Assembly (NCBI GenBank): GCA_021845905.1
Contig: JAJZVA010000013.1
Span: forward strand, 1-64,000
From: Pseudomonadota bacterium
GTDB taxonomy: Bacteria > Pseudomonadota > Alphaproteobacteria > Micavibrionales > UBA2020
DNA: 64,000 nucleotides
Direction of reading: 5' to 3'
This document shows, in pieces, positions 54,850 through 62,899 of this stretch (its first letter is position 1; each line of letters opens with the position of its first letter). A program made the translations under genes and the position numbers. The notes below the pieces were generated by a model, which worked only from the letters and a program-made list of their open reading frames with translations, did not search any database and was not told where the DNA came from.

Positions 54850-56304
54850 TTAGCGCGCGAGAATGTTCTTGAACTGCCACGGGTCCGTCTCGTCGATATC
54901 CTCGGGGAAAAAGCCGAGCCGGCTGTCCAGCGGCGTCCAGTCCGTATAGTAGCCGCGCACCGGGCCAAGATAAGCGCTTTGCAGCTCAAGGCACCGTTTG
55001 AAATCCATCTCGTCCGGCTCGACGATGCCGCGCATCGGGTTTTCCAGCGCCCAGACGATCCCCGCCAGCACGCCGGAAGAGACTTGCAGCCCCGTGGCGT
55101 TTTGCATTGGCACAAGCTTGCGCGTTTCCTCTATCGAGAGCTGCGAGCCGTACCAATACGCGTTTTTCGCGTGGCCGTAGAGCAAAACGCCGAGTTCGTT
55201 CATGCCTTCGACGATCTCGTCCGGCGCGAGCAGATGCTGGTCTTCCTGCATGTCGCCGCCGCCGAACAGCTCGTGCAGCGACAACACGGCATGGTTGCAA
55301 GGGCGGTAGGCGTAATTGCAGGTCGGGCGGTATTCCGGCGCGGACGGATCGCCGACGGTGTAATAATCGGCCATCGAAATCGCCTCGTTGTGCGAAACCA
55401 GAAAGCCGTATTGCGGCCCCGGCGTCGGGCACCAGGAATGGACGCGCGTGTTCGCGCCCGGCTGCATCATGTAAATCGACGAGCGGCAGCCGTCCTTGTG
55501 CTTGCGGGCATTGGGCGGCATCCATTTTTCATGCGTGCCTCAGCCCAGTTCCGCGGGCTGCACGCCCTCCTCGATCATGCCGTTGACCAACCATGTGTTG
55601 AAAAAGCATTTGCCCTTTTTGACGCGGTTGGTCTTTTGCGTGTCGCGCTCGGCGATATGAATGCCCCTGACGCCGGATTTTTGCATCAGCCGCGCCCAGT
55701 CTTCGCGCGTTTGCGGCGCGTCGAAGTCAAGCTTCAAATCGGCGGCGAGGTTCAAAAGCGCCTGTTTGGTCAGCCACGACACCATGCCGGGGTTGGCGCC
55801 GCAACAGGAAACCGCCGTTGTGCCGCCGGGGCTGCCGCGCTTTTCCGCCAGCAGCATTTCGCGCATGACATAGTTTGTGCGGCTGGCGGGATCGGCGTTC
55901 GGGTCGGTAAAAACGCCCGGCCACGGCTCGATCGACGAGTCTATATAAAGTGCGCCCAGCTCGCGGCAGAGGCGCATGACCTCGATAGAGCAGACATCTA
56001 TCGAGAGGTTGATGCAAAACCCCGGCCCTCCGCCATCGGCGAGCAACGGCGCGAGAACGGCGCGGAGATTTTCCCCGGTGAACGCCGTATCGAGACGCCG
56101 CGCGCCGTAATGATCGAGTATCTCTTTGTTATTGCCTGCCGGGTCGATGACCGTAAGCCGTTCGGGATCGTGCGCGACATGGCGCTTGAGAAGCGGGAGT
56201 ATTCCGGAGGCAATGGACCCGAAACCGATGATCACAACCGGCCCGCTGATGCGCCCGTATACGGCGACGTCGCCCGACGCTGTATTAGGTATAATGCGAG
56301 ACAT
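54850..56304 (-). pseudogene. hss: Homospermidine synthase interrupted by one in-frame TGA
   Basis: Homospermidine synthase makes sym-homospermidine from putrescine and is typical of alphaproteobacteria. Two ORFs (55540-56304, 254 aa; 54850-55521, 223 aa) lie in the same frame. They are separated only by TGA and six sense codons. Read through, they give 484 residues, the normal full length. The N-part has the nucleotide-binding VVIIGFGSIASG and CCGANPGMVSWL. The C-part has GPQYGFLVSHNEAIS, YRPTCNYAY and VSSGVLAGI. The TGA at 55540-55542 falls in ELG*GTHEKW, where relatives have ELGWG, so one G-to-A change in a Trp codon explains it. No other lesion is visible. It is either a very recent nonsense mutation, a sequencing error, or readthrough. 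Confidence 0.9.
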
Positions 56305-56400
56305 GTTTGTATGTTAAGAAAAATTAACGGCTGTTACAATGATAAAATCCCCAGAAAATTATTCTTTACATAATTTATACAAGTGTGTATATTTTCCGCC

Positions 56401-57216
56401 ATGCAAAAACACATCGATAAACTCCTCGAAATCATGACCTTCCTGCGCACCAGCCCCGACGGTTGCGCGTGGACGAAGGAACAGACGCATAAATCGCTGA
56501 CGCCCTATCTCATCGAAGAAGCGTATGAAACCGTCGACGCGATCGATCAGGGCAAAACCGGCACCGACCTGCGCGACGAACTCGGCGACCTTTTGTTGCA
56601 AATCGCTTTTCATGCCGAAATCGCGGCGGAACGCGGTGCCTTCACCTTCGACGACGTGGCGAAGGCGATTGCCGACAAGCTGGAGCGGCGCTACCCCACC
56701 ATCCTCGGCCCTGAAGCCAACACGCTGAAGACGCCGGAGGAAATCGACCGCCGCTGGGAGGAAGTCAAAGCCGAAGAACGCAAGGCCAAGGGATTGGACG
56801 GGCCAAACGCCAGCGTCCTCGATGAAATTTCGCACGGACTGCCCGCCCTCGTCCGCGCCGCGAAGCTCAAGGGCCGCGCCGCGAAAGCGGGCTGGGAGTG
56901 GCCGGACGTCGGCATGCAAATGGACAAGCTCGAAGAAGAACTGGGCGAACTCCGCGCCGAGGTCGAAGCCGCGCATCCGGACAAGGAACGCATCGCCGCC
57001 GAACTGGGCGATTTGATGTTCGTTCTGGTCGATTGCGCGCGCTGGCACGGCATCGACGCCGAGGACGCATTGCGCACCACCAACAACCGCGTCGAGCGCC
57101 GCTTCCGCCATCTGGAGCAAGGGCTGAAACGCATGGGCAAAGACATCAGAAACTCCACGCTCGAAGAACGCCGCGCGCTCTGGGATGAAGCCAAACGGGC
57201 GGAGAAAAAAGCATGA
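56401..57216 (+). CDS. mazG: Nucleoside triphosphate pyrophosphohydrolase MazG
   Basis: MazG hydrolyses NTPs and dNTPs to monophosphates and can lower (p)ppGpp-related stress signals. From ATG 56401 the protein has 271 residues with two tandem MazG domains. The first has LIEEAYETVDAI and DELGDLLLQIAFHAEI. The second has KLEEELGELRAEVEA and ELGDLMFVLVDCARW. Both EExxE and ExxD metal sites are intact. A GTG at 56383 in the track is upstream and not needed. No Shine-Dalgarno is visible. Its stop overlaps the start of the next gene (ATGA). Confidence 0.95.
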   Translation: MQKHIDKLLEIMTFLRTSPDGCAWTKEQTHKSLTPYLIEEAYETVDAIDQGKTGTDLRDELGDLLLQIAFHAEIAAERGAFTFDDVAKAIADKLERRYPTILGPEANTLKTPEEIDRRWEEVKAEERKAKGLDGPNASVLDEISHGLPALVRAAKLKGRAAKAGWEWPDVGMQMDKLEEELGELRAEVEAAHPDKERIAAELGDLMFVLVDCARWHGIDAEDALRTTNNRVERRFRHLEQGLKRMGKDIRNSTLEERRALWDEAKRAEKKA

Positions 57217-57677
57217 CGAAGAAACAGACGGTATGGCGCGTGCAAAACGAGTTCGGCGCCGGCCCATACAGAGGGCGCGGCAATATCGGCGCGACCTTGT
57301 CAGGCATCTTCCGGGCGGGCAGAATCAGGAAGGACAGATGGCGCACGCCATTGAAGGACGAAACGCTGAAGGAAAAGTTCAACGGCAGCGCCGGTCCCGA
57401 CCCCAACGCGGCCTGCGCCTTTAAAGACCTCGAACAGTACCGCCGCTGGTTCCATACGCGGGAATTGCGAGAGCTGCTGCATTATGCGGGATTTTTCCTC
57501 GCCAAGTACGAAGTCGAAACGTCCGTCTTGCACGGCGCGACGCAATCCCTGTTTTTGCCGGAAGGCGCGAAACTGGTCGCCGTCAGGGCCTGCAATGATC
57601 CGGGCATCGCGCCCGTTGAAACGGCGAAACTCAAAGCCGCGAAGCGTTTTGCCAAACAGGCGCGGCAAAAAACCTGA
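57213..57677 (+). CDS. Phage-like hypothetical protein (154 aa)
   Basis: The function is unknown. The ATG overlaps the mazG stop as ATGA, so it is probably translated with mazG. The spacing of motifs is a WRVQNEFGAGPYRG start, then CAFKDLEQYRRWF, then LLHYAGFFLAKYEVE and HGATQSLFLPEGAKL. It resembles, from memory, small proteins of phages and plasmids with the pattern YRIE-GPY ... FGF-WF ... GF-YEV ... G-Q-F. The C-terminus is strongly basic (KLKAAKRFAKQARQKT). There is no membrane segment. The family link is a recollection, not a search result. Confidence 0.65.
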   Translation: MTKKQTVWRVQNEFGAGPYRGRGNIGATLSGIFRAGRIRKDRWRTPLKDETLKEKFNGSAGPDPNAACAFKDLEQYRRWFHTRELRELLHYAGFFLAKYEVETSVLHGATQSLFLPEGAKLVAVRACNDPGIAPVETAKLKAAKRFAKQARQKT

Positions 57678-57679
57678 AA

Positions 57680-58092
57680 TCAATAAAGCTTCAGCGTCGA
57701 TCCGTAATGATGACGCGCATATATCATGGCTTCTTCGTCATCCAGAAAATGCCGCGGAATAAATGAAACGGAAGGCAGTATCCTCACTTTGTCGCGATAT
57801 CTGCCGACGAGCGGCGTCAGGAGTTTCGTGCCGACGATCTGATAGGCCTGCCATGCCCATGAAGAATTTCATAACGCATGATATCCGCGACGCCGCACCA
57901 TTCGCCGCGTTTCCTGAACAGCTCCATCTGTTTTGCGCATGTCCATTGGTTTTGCGCGAGATCTGCATTGCCCCACAGCCTGAACTCCCAGTCCGGGTGC
58001 TTCTCACGCCATGTATTCATCCAGACATCAGGCCGTTTGCTCTCGTCGCCGATCCAGATCATATGGAGTTTTTTTGGAATTTTCGTTGTCAT
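57680..58092 (-). pseudogene. Glycosyltransferase (GT32/Gly_transf_sug-like) remnant with internal deletion
   Basis: The N-terminal piece (from ATG 58092) reads IPKKLHMIWIGD, then HPDWEFRLWG and WCGVADIMRYEILH, the start of a sugar-binding glycosyltransferase. After this the frame shifts. A second piece in another frame reads WAWQAYQIVGTKLL, then RILPSVSFIPRHF and MIYARHHYGSTLKLY followed by TGA at 57680-57682. This looks like the family's C-terminus. The central part with the DxD metal motif, usually right after RYEIL, is missing. So an out-of-frame internal deletion has removed the active site. The ORF track shows only two short overlapping ORFs (57738-58007, 57817-58092). The gene is dead unless the remnant has a new role. 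Confidence 0.8.
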
Positions 58093-58107
58093 AATTTTAT
58101 CATTTTA

Positions 58108-58121
58108 GTGAATATATTCAC
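58108..58121. promoter_or_regulatory. 14-bp perfect palindrome between GT remnant and XRE gene
   Basis: GTGAATATATTCAC is a perfect palindrome in the 54-nt gap between the divergent glycosyltransferase remnant (start 58092) and the small XRE gene (start 58147). It is a likely operator for the XRE protein and would control both directions. Confidence 0.5.
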
Positions 58122-58146
58122 CTATATTTATATCGTCAAGCAAATA

Positions 58147-58401
58147 ATGATTGCGGGTATGCAGGACGATTTGCCGCACGCCATTATTGCTTCCGTCGTT
58201 GCCCAGCTGACATTGATCAGGAGGCAAAAAGGATTCACTCACGAAAAAGTCGCGCAACTGAGCGGACTTCACCGCTCCAGCATCAGCTTGATAGAATCGG
58301 GAAAAATGCAGGCGACGCTGCTCACGCTGCTCAAGGTTTGCGCCGCGCTGGAATGCGATCTCAGCCGTCTGCTCTCCAAAGCCGAAAAAGAATGCAAATA
58401 A
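58147..58401 (+). CDS. Small XRE-family transcriptional regulator
   Basis: The protein is 84 residues long from ATG 58147, or 80 from ATG 58159. Neither has a clear ribosome-binding site. Almost the whole length is a Cro/CI helix-turn-helix: LTLIRRQKGFTHEKVAQLSGLHRSSISLIESGKMQATLLTLLKVCAAL. This is the type of single-domain regulator found in phages, toxin-antitoxin and restriction-modification control genes. The long ORF start at 57763 in the track lies inside the glycosyltransferase remnant on the other strand and is not real. The palindrome upstream supports autoregulation. Confidence 0.8.
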   Translation: MIAGMQDDLPHAIIASVVAQLTLIRRQKGFTHEKVAQLSGLHRSSISLIESGKMQATLLTLLKVCAALECDLSRLLSKAEKECK

Positions 58402-58419
58402 CGGCTCCGGCGTTCAACC

Positions 58420-59121
58420 TTATAGCGTCACGCCGCGGCTTTCAAACGCGTCGATGATCATTTGCGCGTAAGCCGGCGCGTCATAGTGATGATCGAGCGG
58501 ATCGGAATTGATCAACTCTCCGCGCACCAGCCCCTGCCCGTCCAGAGACGCCGCATCGAGCGATATATAAGCGATGCCGTGCGCCGCGCAGAACGCTTCC
58601 ATTTCCGCATTGAAATGACGGGTCAGCACGGTGCGCTCCGCGCGGCTCGCCTTGACTTCTTTTCTGGCGTTGGCAACCTCGCCCCAATCCTGCCCGTCGC
58701 CGATCGTCGGGTAAGGCGTGCTGACGCAAATGACCTTGCGGGTCGCGGCAATCTCCAGTAGCAGTTTTTGGTAGCTGTCGAGCGCCTGCCGCTCCATCTC
58801 CGCGACGGGCACGCCGTATTTTTCCGCGCGGTACCAGATCACGAACCCCACGTCCACTTCGCCCATCAGCGTGATGACGGTTTTCGCCCGCGATTTGCGC
58901 GCGGCTTTTCTGAACAACGGCAGCGCCTGCGTTTTTGAATTGGGGTTTCGCAGTCCGGAAACCGTGGCGGCTGAAATGGCGGCGACATCGAAGAAAATAT
59001 CCCCGTACCGCGTATCGAACAAGGCATGATTGAAAACGCCCGCGTGCGAATCGCCGAGCACGAGCACGTCCCTGCGGCCGCGGCGTTTTTTCCAGCGCAT
59101 AAATGCTTCGCGCGGCCTCAC
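58420..59121 (-). CDS. SGNH/GDSL-like hydrolase, probable
   Basis: The 233-residue protein starts with GTG at 59121, preceded by a strong GGAGG at 6-nt spacing within the last codons of the CNNM gene. SGNH block I is VLVLGDSHAG (Ser25). A GEVDVGF motif fits block III. DPLDHHYD near residues 207-214 can supply the Asp and His of block V. There is no signal peptide, although the N-terminus is very basic (RWKKRRGRR). Relatives act as esterases or acyltransferases on polysaccharides, or are encoded near glycan genes, so a link with the neighbouring glycosyltransferase remnant is plausible. ATG 59100 is an alternative start. Confidence 0.7.
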   Translation of the reverse strand: MRPREAFMRWKKRRGRRDVLVLGDSHAGVFNHALFDTRYGDIFFDVAAISAATVSGLRNPNSKTQALPLFRKAARKSRAKTVITLMGEVDVGFVIWYRAEKYGVPVAEMERQALDSYQKLLLEIAATRKVICVSTPYPTIGDGQDWGEVANARKEVKASRAERTVLTRHFNAEMEAFCAAHGIAYISLDAASLDGQGLVRGELINSDPLDHHYDAPAYAQMIIDAFESRGVTL

Positions 59122-59122
59122 A

Positions 59123-60433
59123 TTACGCCTCCACCCTGCGCTCCGTTTCAGCGCCCTCGCCGTTTTCCGGCACCGGCGTGACGCGCACGAGGCTGATCTG
59201 GTTTTTCTGTTTCTTGAGAATCTCGAAGCGGAAGCCGAAGAAGGTGAAAGTCTGCCCGACGCTCGGCACGCGGCGGCTTTCGAACAAAATCAGCCCGGCG
59301 AGCGTCGCGTATTCCTCGTCCGGCAGGCCCCAGTCGAATTCGCGGTTAAGATCGCGGATGGTGACTTTTCCGTCGATGATGTAAGAGCCGTCGGTCTGCG
59401 GGCGCACGCCGGTGACGGCGACGTCGTGCTCGTCGCTGATCTCGCCGACGATTTCCTCGAGAATGTCCTCCAGCGACACGACGCCCATCAGCGCGCCGTA
59501 TTCGTCGACCATGATGGAGAAATGCTCGCGCCGCTTGCGGAAGGCCTGCAACTGGTCGAACAGCGTCGTCTGCTCCGGGATGAACCACGGCTCCATCATC
59601 GCGTTCATGATGTTGAGCTTCGAAATGTCGCCCTTGCAGTTGATCAGCGCGTTCAAAAGCAGCTTGGTGTGGATGACGCCGATGATGTTGTCCTGGTTGT
59701 CCTTCCACACCGGCAGGCGGGTGAAGGAACTGTGCAGCACTTCGTCGACGATGCGCGCTGGCGGCAGGTCGGCGTTGATCATGCGCACGTTCTTGCGGTG
59801 GACCATGATTTCGGAGACTTCGACCTCGGCGAGATCCATGATCGAGCGCAGCATCGCGCCGCGCTCCTGATCCTCCTCGATGCTCATGGTTTCCTTGAAA
59901 AGGTCGATGGCGCCGCGCAGCTCCTCCTCGTATTCGTCCTCGTCATCGATCCGCGGCTTGACGCCGAAGGCGCGAAAACAGCCTTCGACCAGCTTGTTGA
60001 CGCTGAAGGTGATCGGCCGGAACAGCACCACCGCGATGGCGACGGCGGGCGCAAGCCACAAAGACAGGCGTTCGGAATTGAGCAGCGCATAGGTTTTCGG
60101 CAGCACTTCCGCGAAAATCAGCACCATCACCGTGACGCCGATCGTCGCGTAAAGGATGCCTTTCTCGCCGAACATTTGCAGCAAAAGCGCGGTGGCGAGC
60201 GAGGACAGCAGAATATTCATGATCGTATTGCCGAACAAAAGCGTGCCGATCATGCGGTCTTTGTGCTGACGCAGCCTGTTGATCAGCCGCGCGCGGGCGT
60301 TGCCGTCGTTCTCCAGCGCATGCATGCGCGCGCGCGAGGCCGCCGTCAGCGCCGTCTCCGAGGCCGAAAAAAACGCCCCGCCGAGCAATAGCGCGAACAA
60401 TCCCGCAATATCCAGCCAGATGTCATGATCCAT
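59123..60433 (-). CDS. CNNM/CBS-domain transporter (HlyC/CorC family)
   Basis: The 436-residue protein has an N-terminal CNNM (DUF21) domain with three or four membrane segments (LFALLLGGAFFSASETALTAASRARM). A tandem CBS pair follows (about 205-330, with EIMVHRKNVRMI and MVDEYGALMGVVSLEDILEEIVGE). The C-terminal CorC/HlyC domain contains FDWGLPDEEYATLAGLI. Such proteins are linked to Mg2+/Co2+ efflux or membrane ion homeostasis; the old name hemolysin is misleading. It follows aroB after 3 nt, an arrangement common in alphaproteobacteria. Confidence 0.92.
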   Translation of the reverse strand: MDHDIWLDIAGLFALLLGGAFFSASETALTAASRARMHALENDGNARARLINRLRQHKDRMIGTLLFGNTIMNILLSSLATALLLQMFGEKGILYATIGVTVMVLIFAEVLPKTYALLNSERLSLWLAPAVAIAVVLFRPITFSVNKLVEGCFRAFGVKPRIDDEDEYEEELRGAIDLFKETMSIEEDQERGAMLRSIMDLAEVEVSEIMVHRKNVRMINADLPPARIVDEVLHSSFTRLPVWKDNQDNIIGVIHTKLLLNALINCKGDISKLNIMNAMMEPWFIPEQTTLFDQLQAFRKRREHFSIMVDEYGALMGVVSLEDILEEIVGEISDEHDVAVTGVRPQTDGSYIIDGKVTIRDLNREFDWGLPDEEYATLAGLILFESRRVPSVGQTFTFFGFRFEILKKQKNQISLVRVTPVPENGEGAETERRVEA

Positions 60434-60436
60434 TTT

Positions 60437-61615
60437 TCAAGCTCCAAATTTATTTTTTAAAAAATCCCGCACGTCCGCGCCGTCGACGTCGCGCGCGACG
60501 AACGCGCCGCCGATCCGCCTGGCGAGGACGAGGACGATTCGCCCGTCCCTGTTCTTCTTGTCGGACTGCATGCGGGCGAACATGTCTTCGGCGGAAACAT
60601 CGAACGGCGGCGCGGTCATCAGACCGGTTTTTTGCAAATGGGCGCGCAGACGTTCCACGTCCTTTTCCGGACACAAGCCCCGCGCACGCGAAAACTCAAG
60701 CGCCAGCAGACAGCCGATGCCGACCGCCTCGCCGTGCAAAATGCGCCCGTCATAATTTCCGATTGCTTCCAGCGCGTGACCGAAGCTGTGACCGAGGTTC
60801 AGAAGCGCGCGGATGTCTTTTTTCTCGTCCGCGTCCGCCGCGACGATCGCAGCTTTGGCGCGGCAGCTCTTTTCGATGGCGTATTTTTGCGCCGCCGCGT
60901 CGCCTTTGAGCAGTTTCTCGCCGTTTTCTTCCAGCCAGCCGAAAAAGGCCGGATCGTCGATCAGCGCGTATTTGAGAATTTCCGCATATCCGGCCTTCAA
61001 TTCGCGCGGCGGCAGCGTTTTCAGAACGTCGGTGTCGATCAGCACGATTTTCGGATGGTAGAAAGCGCCGGCGAGATTCTTCCCCGCCGCGGTATTGATG
61101 CCCGTCTTGCCGCCGACGGAACTGTCCACCTGCGCGAGTAGCGTCGTCGGAATCTGCACGAAACCCGTGCCGCGCATCATGACGGCGGCGGCGAACCCCG
61201 CGATATCACCCACCACCCCGCCGCCGAACGCAACAAGCGTGGAATTTCTATCTAATTTATAACTTAAACATTTATTTATAATGTATTCGAGTTGTTTGAA
61301 GTTTTTCGTTTCCTCTCCGGGCGGAAGAATGACCGGCGGACAGGCCTTGAACTCCGCCGCATCAAGCGCCCGCATCAGCGGCACGAGATATGATCCGGCG
61401 ACCGTTTCATCAGTCACCACGCAAATCTTCCGCGACGGCAAGAGACCGGCAAGACGCTCTCCCGCCTCCGCCAAAAGCCCGGAGCCGATCAGGATGTCAT
61501 ATGATTTGGCGCTTTCGCGGATATCGAGGCCAACGCGGACGATATTTTCCGAAGCGGCGTTTTCAGACGCGGTCAGAGCTTTGTCTCTCCAGAGTGTTTG
61601 TTTCTCAGACGTCAT
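60437..61615 (-). CDS. aroB: 3-dehydroquinate synthase
   Basis: AroB makes 3-dehydroquinate from DAHP with NAD+ and zinc, the second shikimate step. The ATG at 61615 (MTSEKQTLWR) gives 392 residues; the ORF track begins ten codons earlier. Conserved blocks are AFGGGVVGDIAGFAAA, QIPTTLLAQVDSSVGGKTGIN, the zinc ligands in LKAGYAEILKYALI, and LLNLGHSFGHALE. The N-terminal 30 residues are an unconserved extension. It overlaps aroK by 11 nt, so shikimate-pathway enzymes are co-expressed. Confidence 0.96.
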   Translation of the reverse strand: MTSEKQTLWRDKALTASENAASENIVRVGLDIRESAKSYDILIGSGLLAEAGERLAGLLPSRKICVVTDETVAGSYLVPLMRALDAAEFKACPPVILPPGEETKNFKQLEYIINKCLSYKLDRNSTLVAFGGGVVGDIAGFAAAVMMRGTGFVQIPTTLLAQVDSSVGGKTGINTAAGKNLAGAFYHPKIVLIDTDVLKTLPPRELKAGYAEILKYALIDDPAFFGWLEENGEKLLKGDAAAQKYAIEKSCRAKAAIVAADADEKKDIRALLNLGHSFGHALEAIGNYDGRILHGEAVGIGCLLALEFSRARGLCPEKDVERLRAHLQKTGLMTAPPFDVSAEDMFARMQSDKKNRDGRIVLVLARRIGGAFVARDVDGADVRDFLKNKFGA

Positions 61616-62150
61616 TTCCCTTTTCGCGGGCGGCCCACAGGGCAAGCTCCGCTTTTATAAGCCTCGCGCTATTTTGCGGCGTTTGATCGTCCGTGACAAT
61701 GCTTATATCGGCCTGCGCATATAATGGCGCACGCGCGGCAAGAAGCTGCTCCAGTTTCCGGCGGATATCCACGCCCTGCAGCAAAGGCCTGCGCTTATTG
61801 CGCGACAGCCTTTCAACCAGAACATCAATATCCGCGTGTAACCATACTGAAATTGCTTTTTGTTTTATAGTTTTTCTGATTTGATCTTGGATAAACGCGC
61901 CGCCGCCTGATGCCAGAACGCAAGGCGCGTCGTCGAGCAACCTCAACATCACCTTTTTTTCCATGCGACGGAATTCCGCCTCGCCATATTTGGCAAATAT
62001 CTCGGAAACATTATGGTTGGCGATACGTTCGATTTCCTGATCCGAATCAATAAATGGCATTCCCAGAAGGCGCGCCAGAATCGCCCCTGTTTTTGTCTTG
62101 CCCGCCCCCATAATTCCGACGAGAACGATGATTTTTTTGTCCAAAGTCAT
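61605..62150 (-). CDS. aroK: Shikimate kinase
   Basis: AroK phosphorylates shikimate with ATP. The 181-residue protein has the Walker A GIMGAGKTKTG. Substrate-binding FIDSDQEIE, FRRMEKK and the glycine loop LASGGGAFI follow, and the lid is LSRNKRRPLLQG. It is the first gene of aroK-aroB-CNNM-SGNH on the minus strand. The 185-nt gap upstream is AT-rich and shared with the divergent 50-aa membrane protein gene. Confidence 0.97.
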   Translation of the reverse strand: MTLDKKIIVLVGIMGAGKTKTGAILARLLGMPFIDSDQEIERIANHNVSEIFAKYGEAEFRRMEKKVMLRLLDDAPCVLASGGGAFIQDQIRKTIKQKAISVWLHADIDVLVERLSRNKRRPLLQGVDIRRKLEQLLAARAPLYAQADISIVTDDQTPQNSARLIKAELALWAAREKGNDV

Positions 62151-62335
62151 GATAAAAAATATCGTTTTTCCAAGGCTATTGCAAATTAATTATTTAAAAT
62201 CAAAGGGATAATAATAATATCGTTATGAAAAAAAATATTGACACGCCATGGTGTATTATGTAATAAATTAATCACTAAGGATTACAGTCCATAACAACGC
62301 TCCGAAAGCGGAAGGAAAGGAAGGAAGCAAACGAA

Positions 62336-62488
62336 ATGATAAGAAAACTGCTTACCCTTCTTGTGTTTCTGGTTTTCGTGGGCGTTGTCGGCGGCTTTAT
62401 CGTGCTGTCGGCGTGGAATGTACCCATACAAAAGAAGCAGATCGTGCAATCTGTCGACGCCTCGCAATTTCTGCAAACGAAATCGTGA
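62336..62488 (+). CDS. 50-aa single-pass membrane protein, too short for the ORF track
   Basis: This ORF was found by reading the gap directly. The ATG at 62336 is preceded by a purine-rich AAGGAAGG about 10 nt upstream, and it ends with TGA at 62486-62488. The peptide starts MIRKLLTLLVFLVFVG and has one clear membrane helix (about 5-26) with positive-inside N-terminus. A 24-residue polar tail follows (WNVPIQKKQIVQSVDASQF). Codon use matches the neighbours. It may be a small inner-membrane protein; no family is recognised. Confidence 0.65.
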   Translation: MIRKLLTLLVFLVFVGVVGGFIVLSAWNVPIQKKQIVQSVDASQFLQTKS

Positions 62489-62899
62489 GCGCTTCAGTCG
62501 GCAAGGGCCGGTCGGCTTTATGAGCGGTTTTTCGGGAATGTTCCGAATCGGCAAAATGATTTTTGCCGTTCCGGAACATTCCAGGAGGACTAAAACGATA
62601 AAAATAAACTAGAAAATGCTTTAAGAAGTGTTTTTTAGGAAACTTTGGAAAGGACATAAAAACCGGAATTTGGAATATGAGAAAAGCAATAAAATTCATG
62701 ATCTTTGATGTTTTTTTGAACTATAACATTAAGATAGTGAAATAATAAAAATAAATTTTCACATATTTCCCCCTTGCGTTTCCTGTTGGGATACGGTTTT
62801 ATGTCACTGTTACGGAGGTAATGCGCTTTTAGGTTGCTTTGTGAAAGAGTTAGTAAGCAGCCGGGGTGCGTTAGGTAATTTTAAAAAGGAGAAAAAACT
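62489..62899. other. 411-nt leader/intergenic region before xerD
   Basis: This region holds a 48-nt near-palindrome (62535-62582). Directly after it comes an AGGAGG with no ORF of any length behind it. Then follow about 150 nt of very AT-rich DNA, where the xerD promoter should lie, and the xerD ribosome-binding site AAAAAGGAG at 62884-62892. Short two- to six-codon ORFs occur, one with a GGAGG close upstream, but I see no credible gene. Confidence 0.4.
62535..62582. repeat. 48-nt near-perfect palindrome
   Basis: The left arm has GGAATGTTCCG then CGGCAAAA. The right arm has TTTTGCCG then CGGAACATTCC. The loop is TGAT. The 22-nt arms differ only at two of three positions between these blocks. 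No T tract follows on either strand, so it is not a standard intrinsic terminator. It could be a protein-binding dyad, a cruciform, an RNA hairpin or a short repetitive element. Confidence 0.75.

Noticed and set aside
54850-55521. The 223-aa ORF as an independent gene
   Set aside because: It is the in-frame C-terminal half of homospermidine synthase and has no start-site features of its own.
55540-55542. UGA recoded as Trp or selenocysteine
   Set aside because: TGA is used as a normal stop in many genes here, the expected residue is Trp rather than Cys/Sec, and I see no SECIS-like hairpin after it.
57763-58146. N-terminal 128 residues of the 212-aa plus-strand ORF fused to the small XRE protein
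   Set aside because: This part is antisense to the glycosyltransferase remnant and has no protein-like features; the HTH protein starts near 58147.
62860-62880. AAGCAGCC motif recalling the 4.5S RNA tip
   Set aside because: No matching second strand or long hairpin is present around it.
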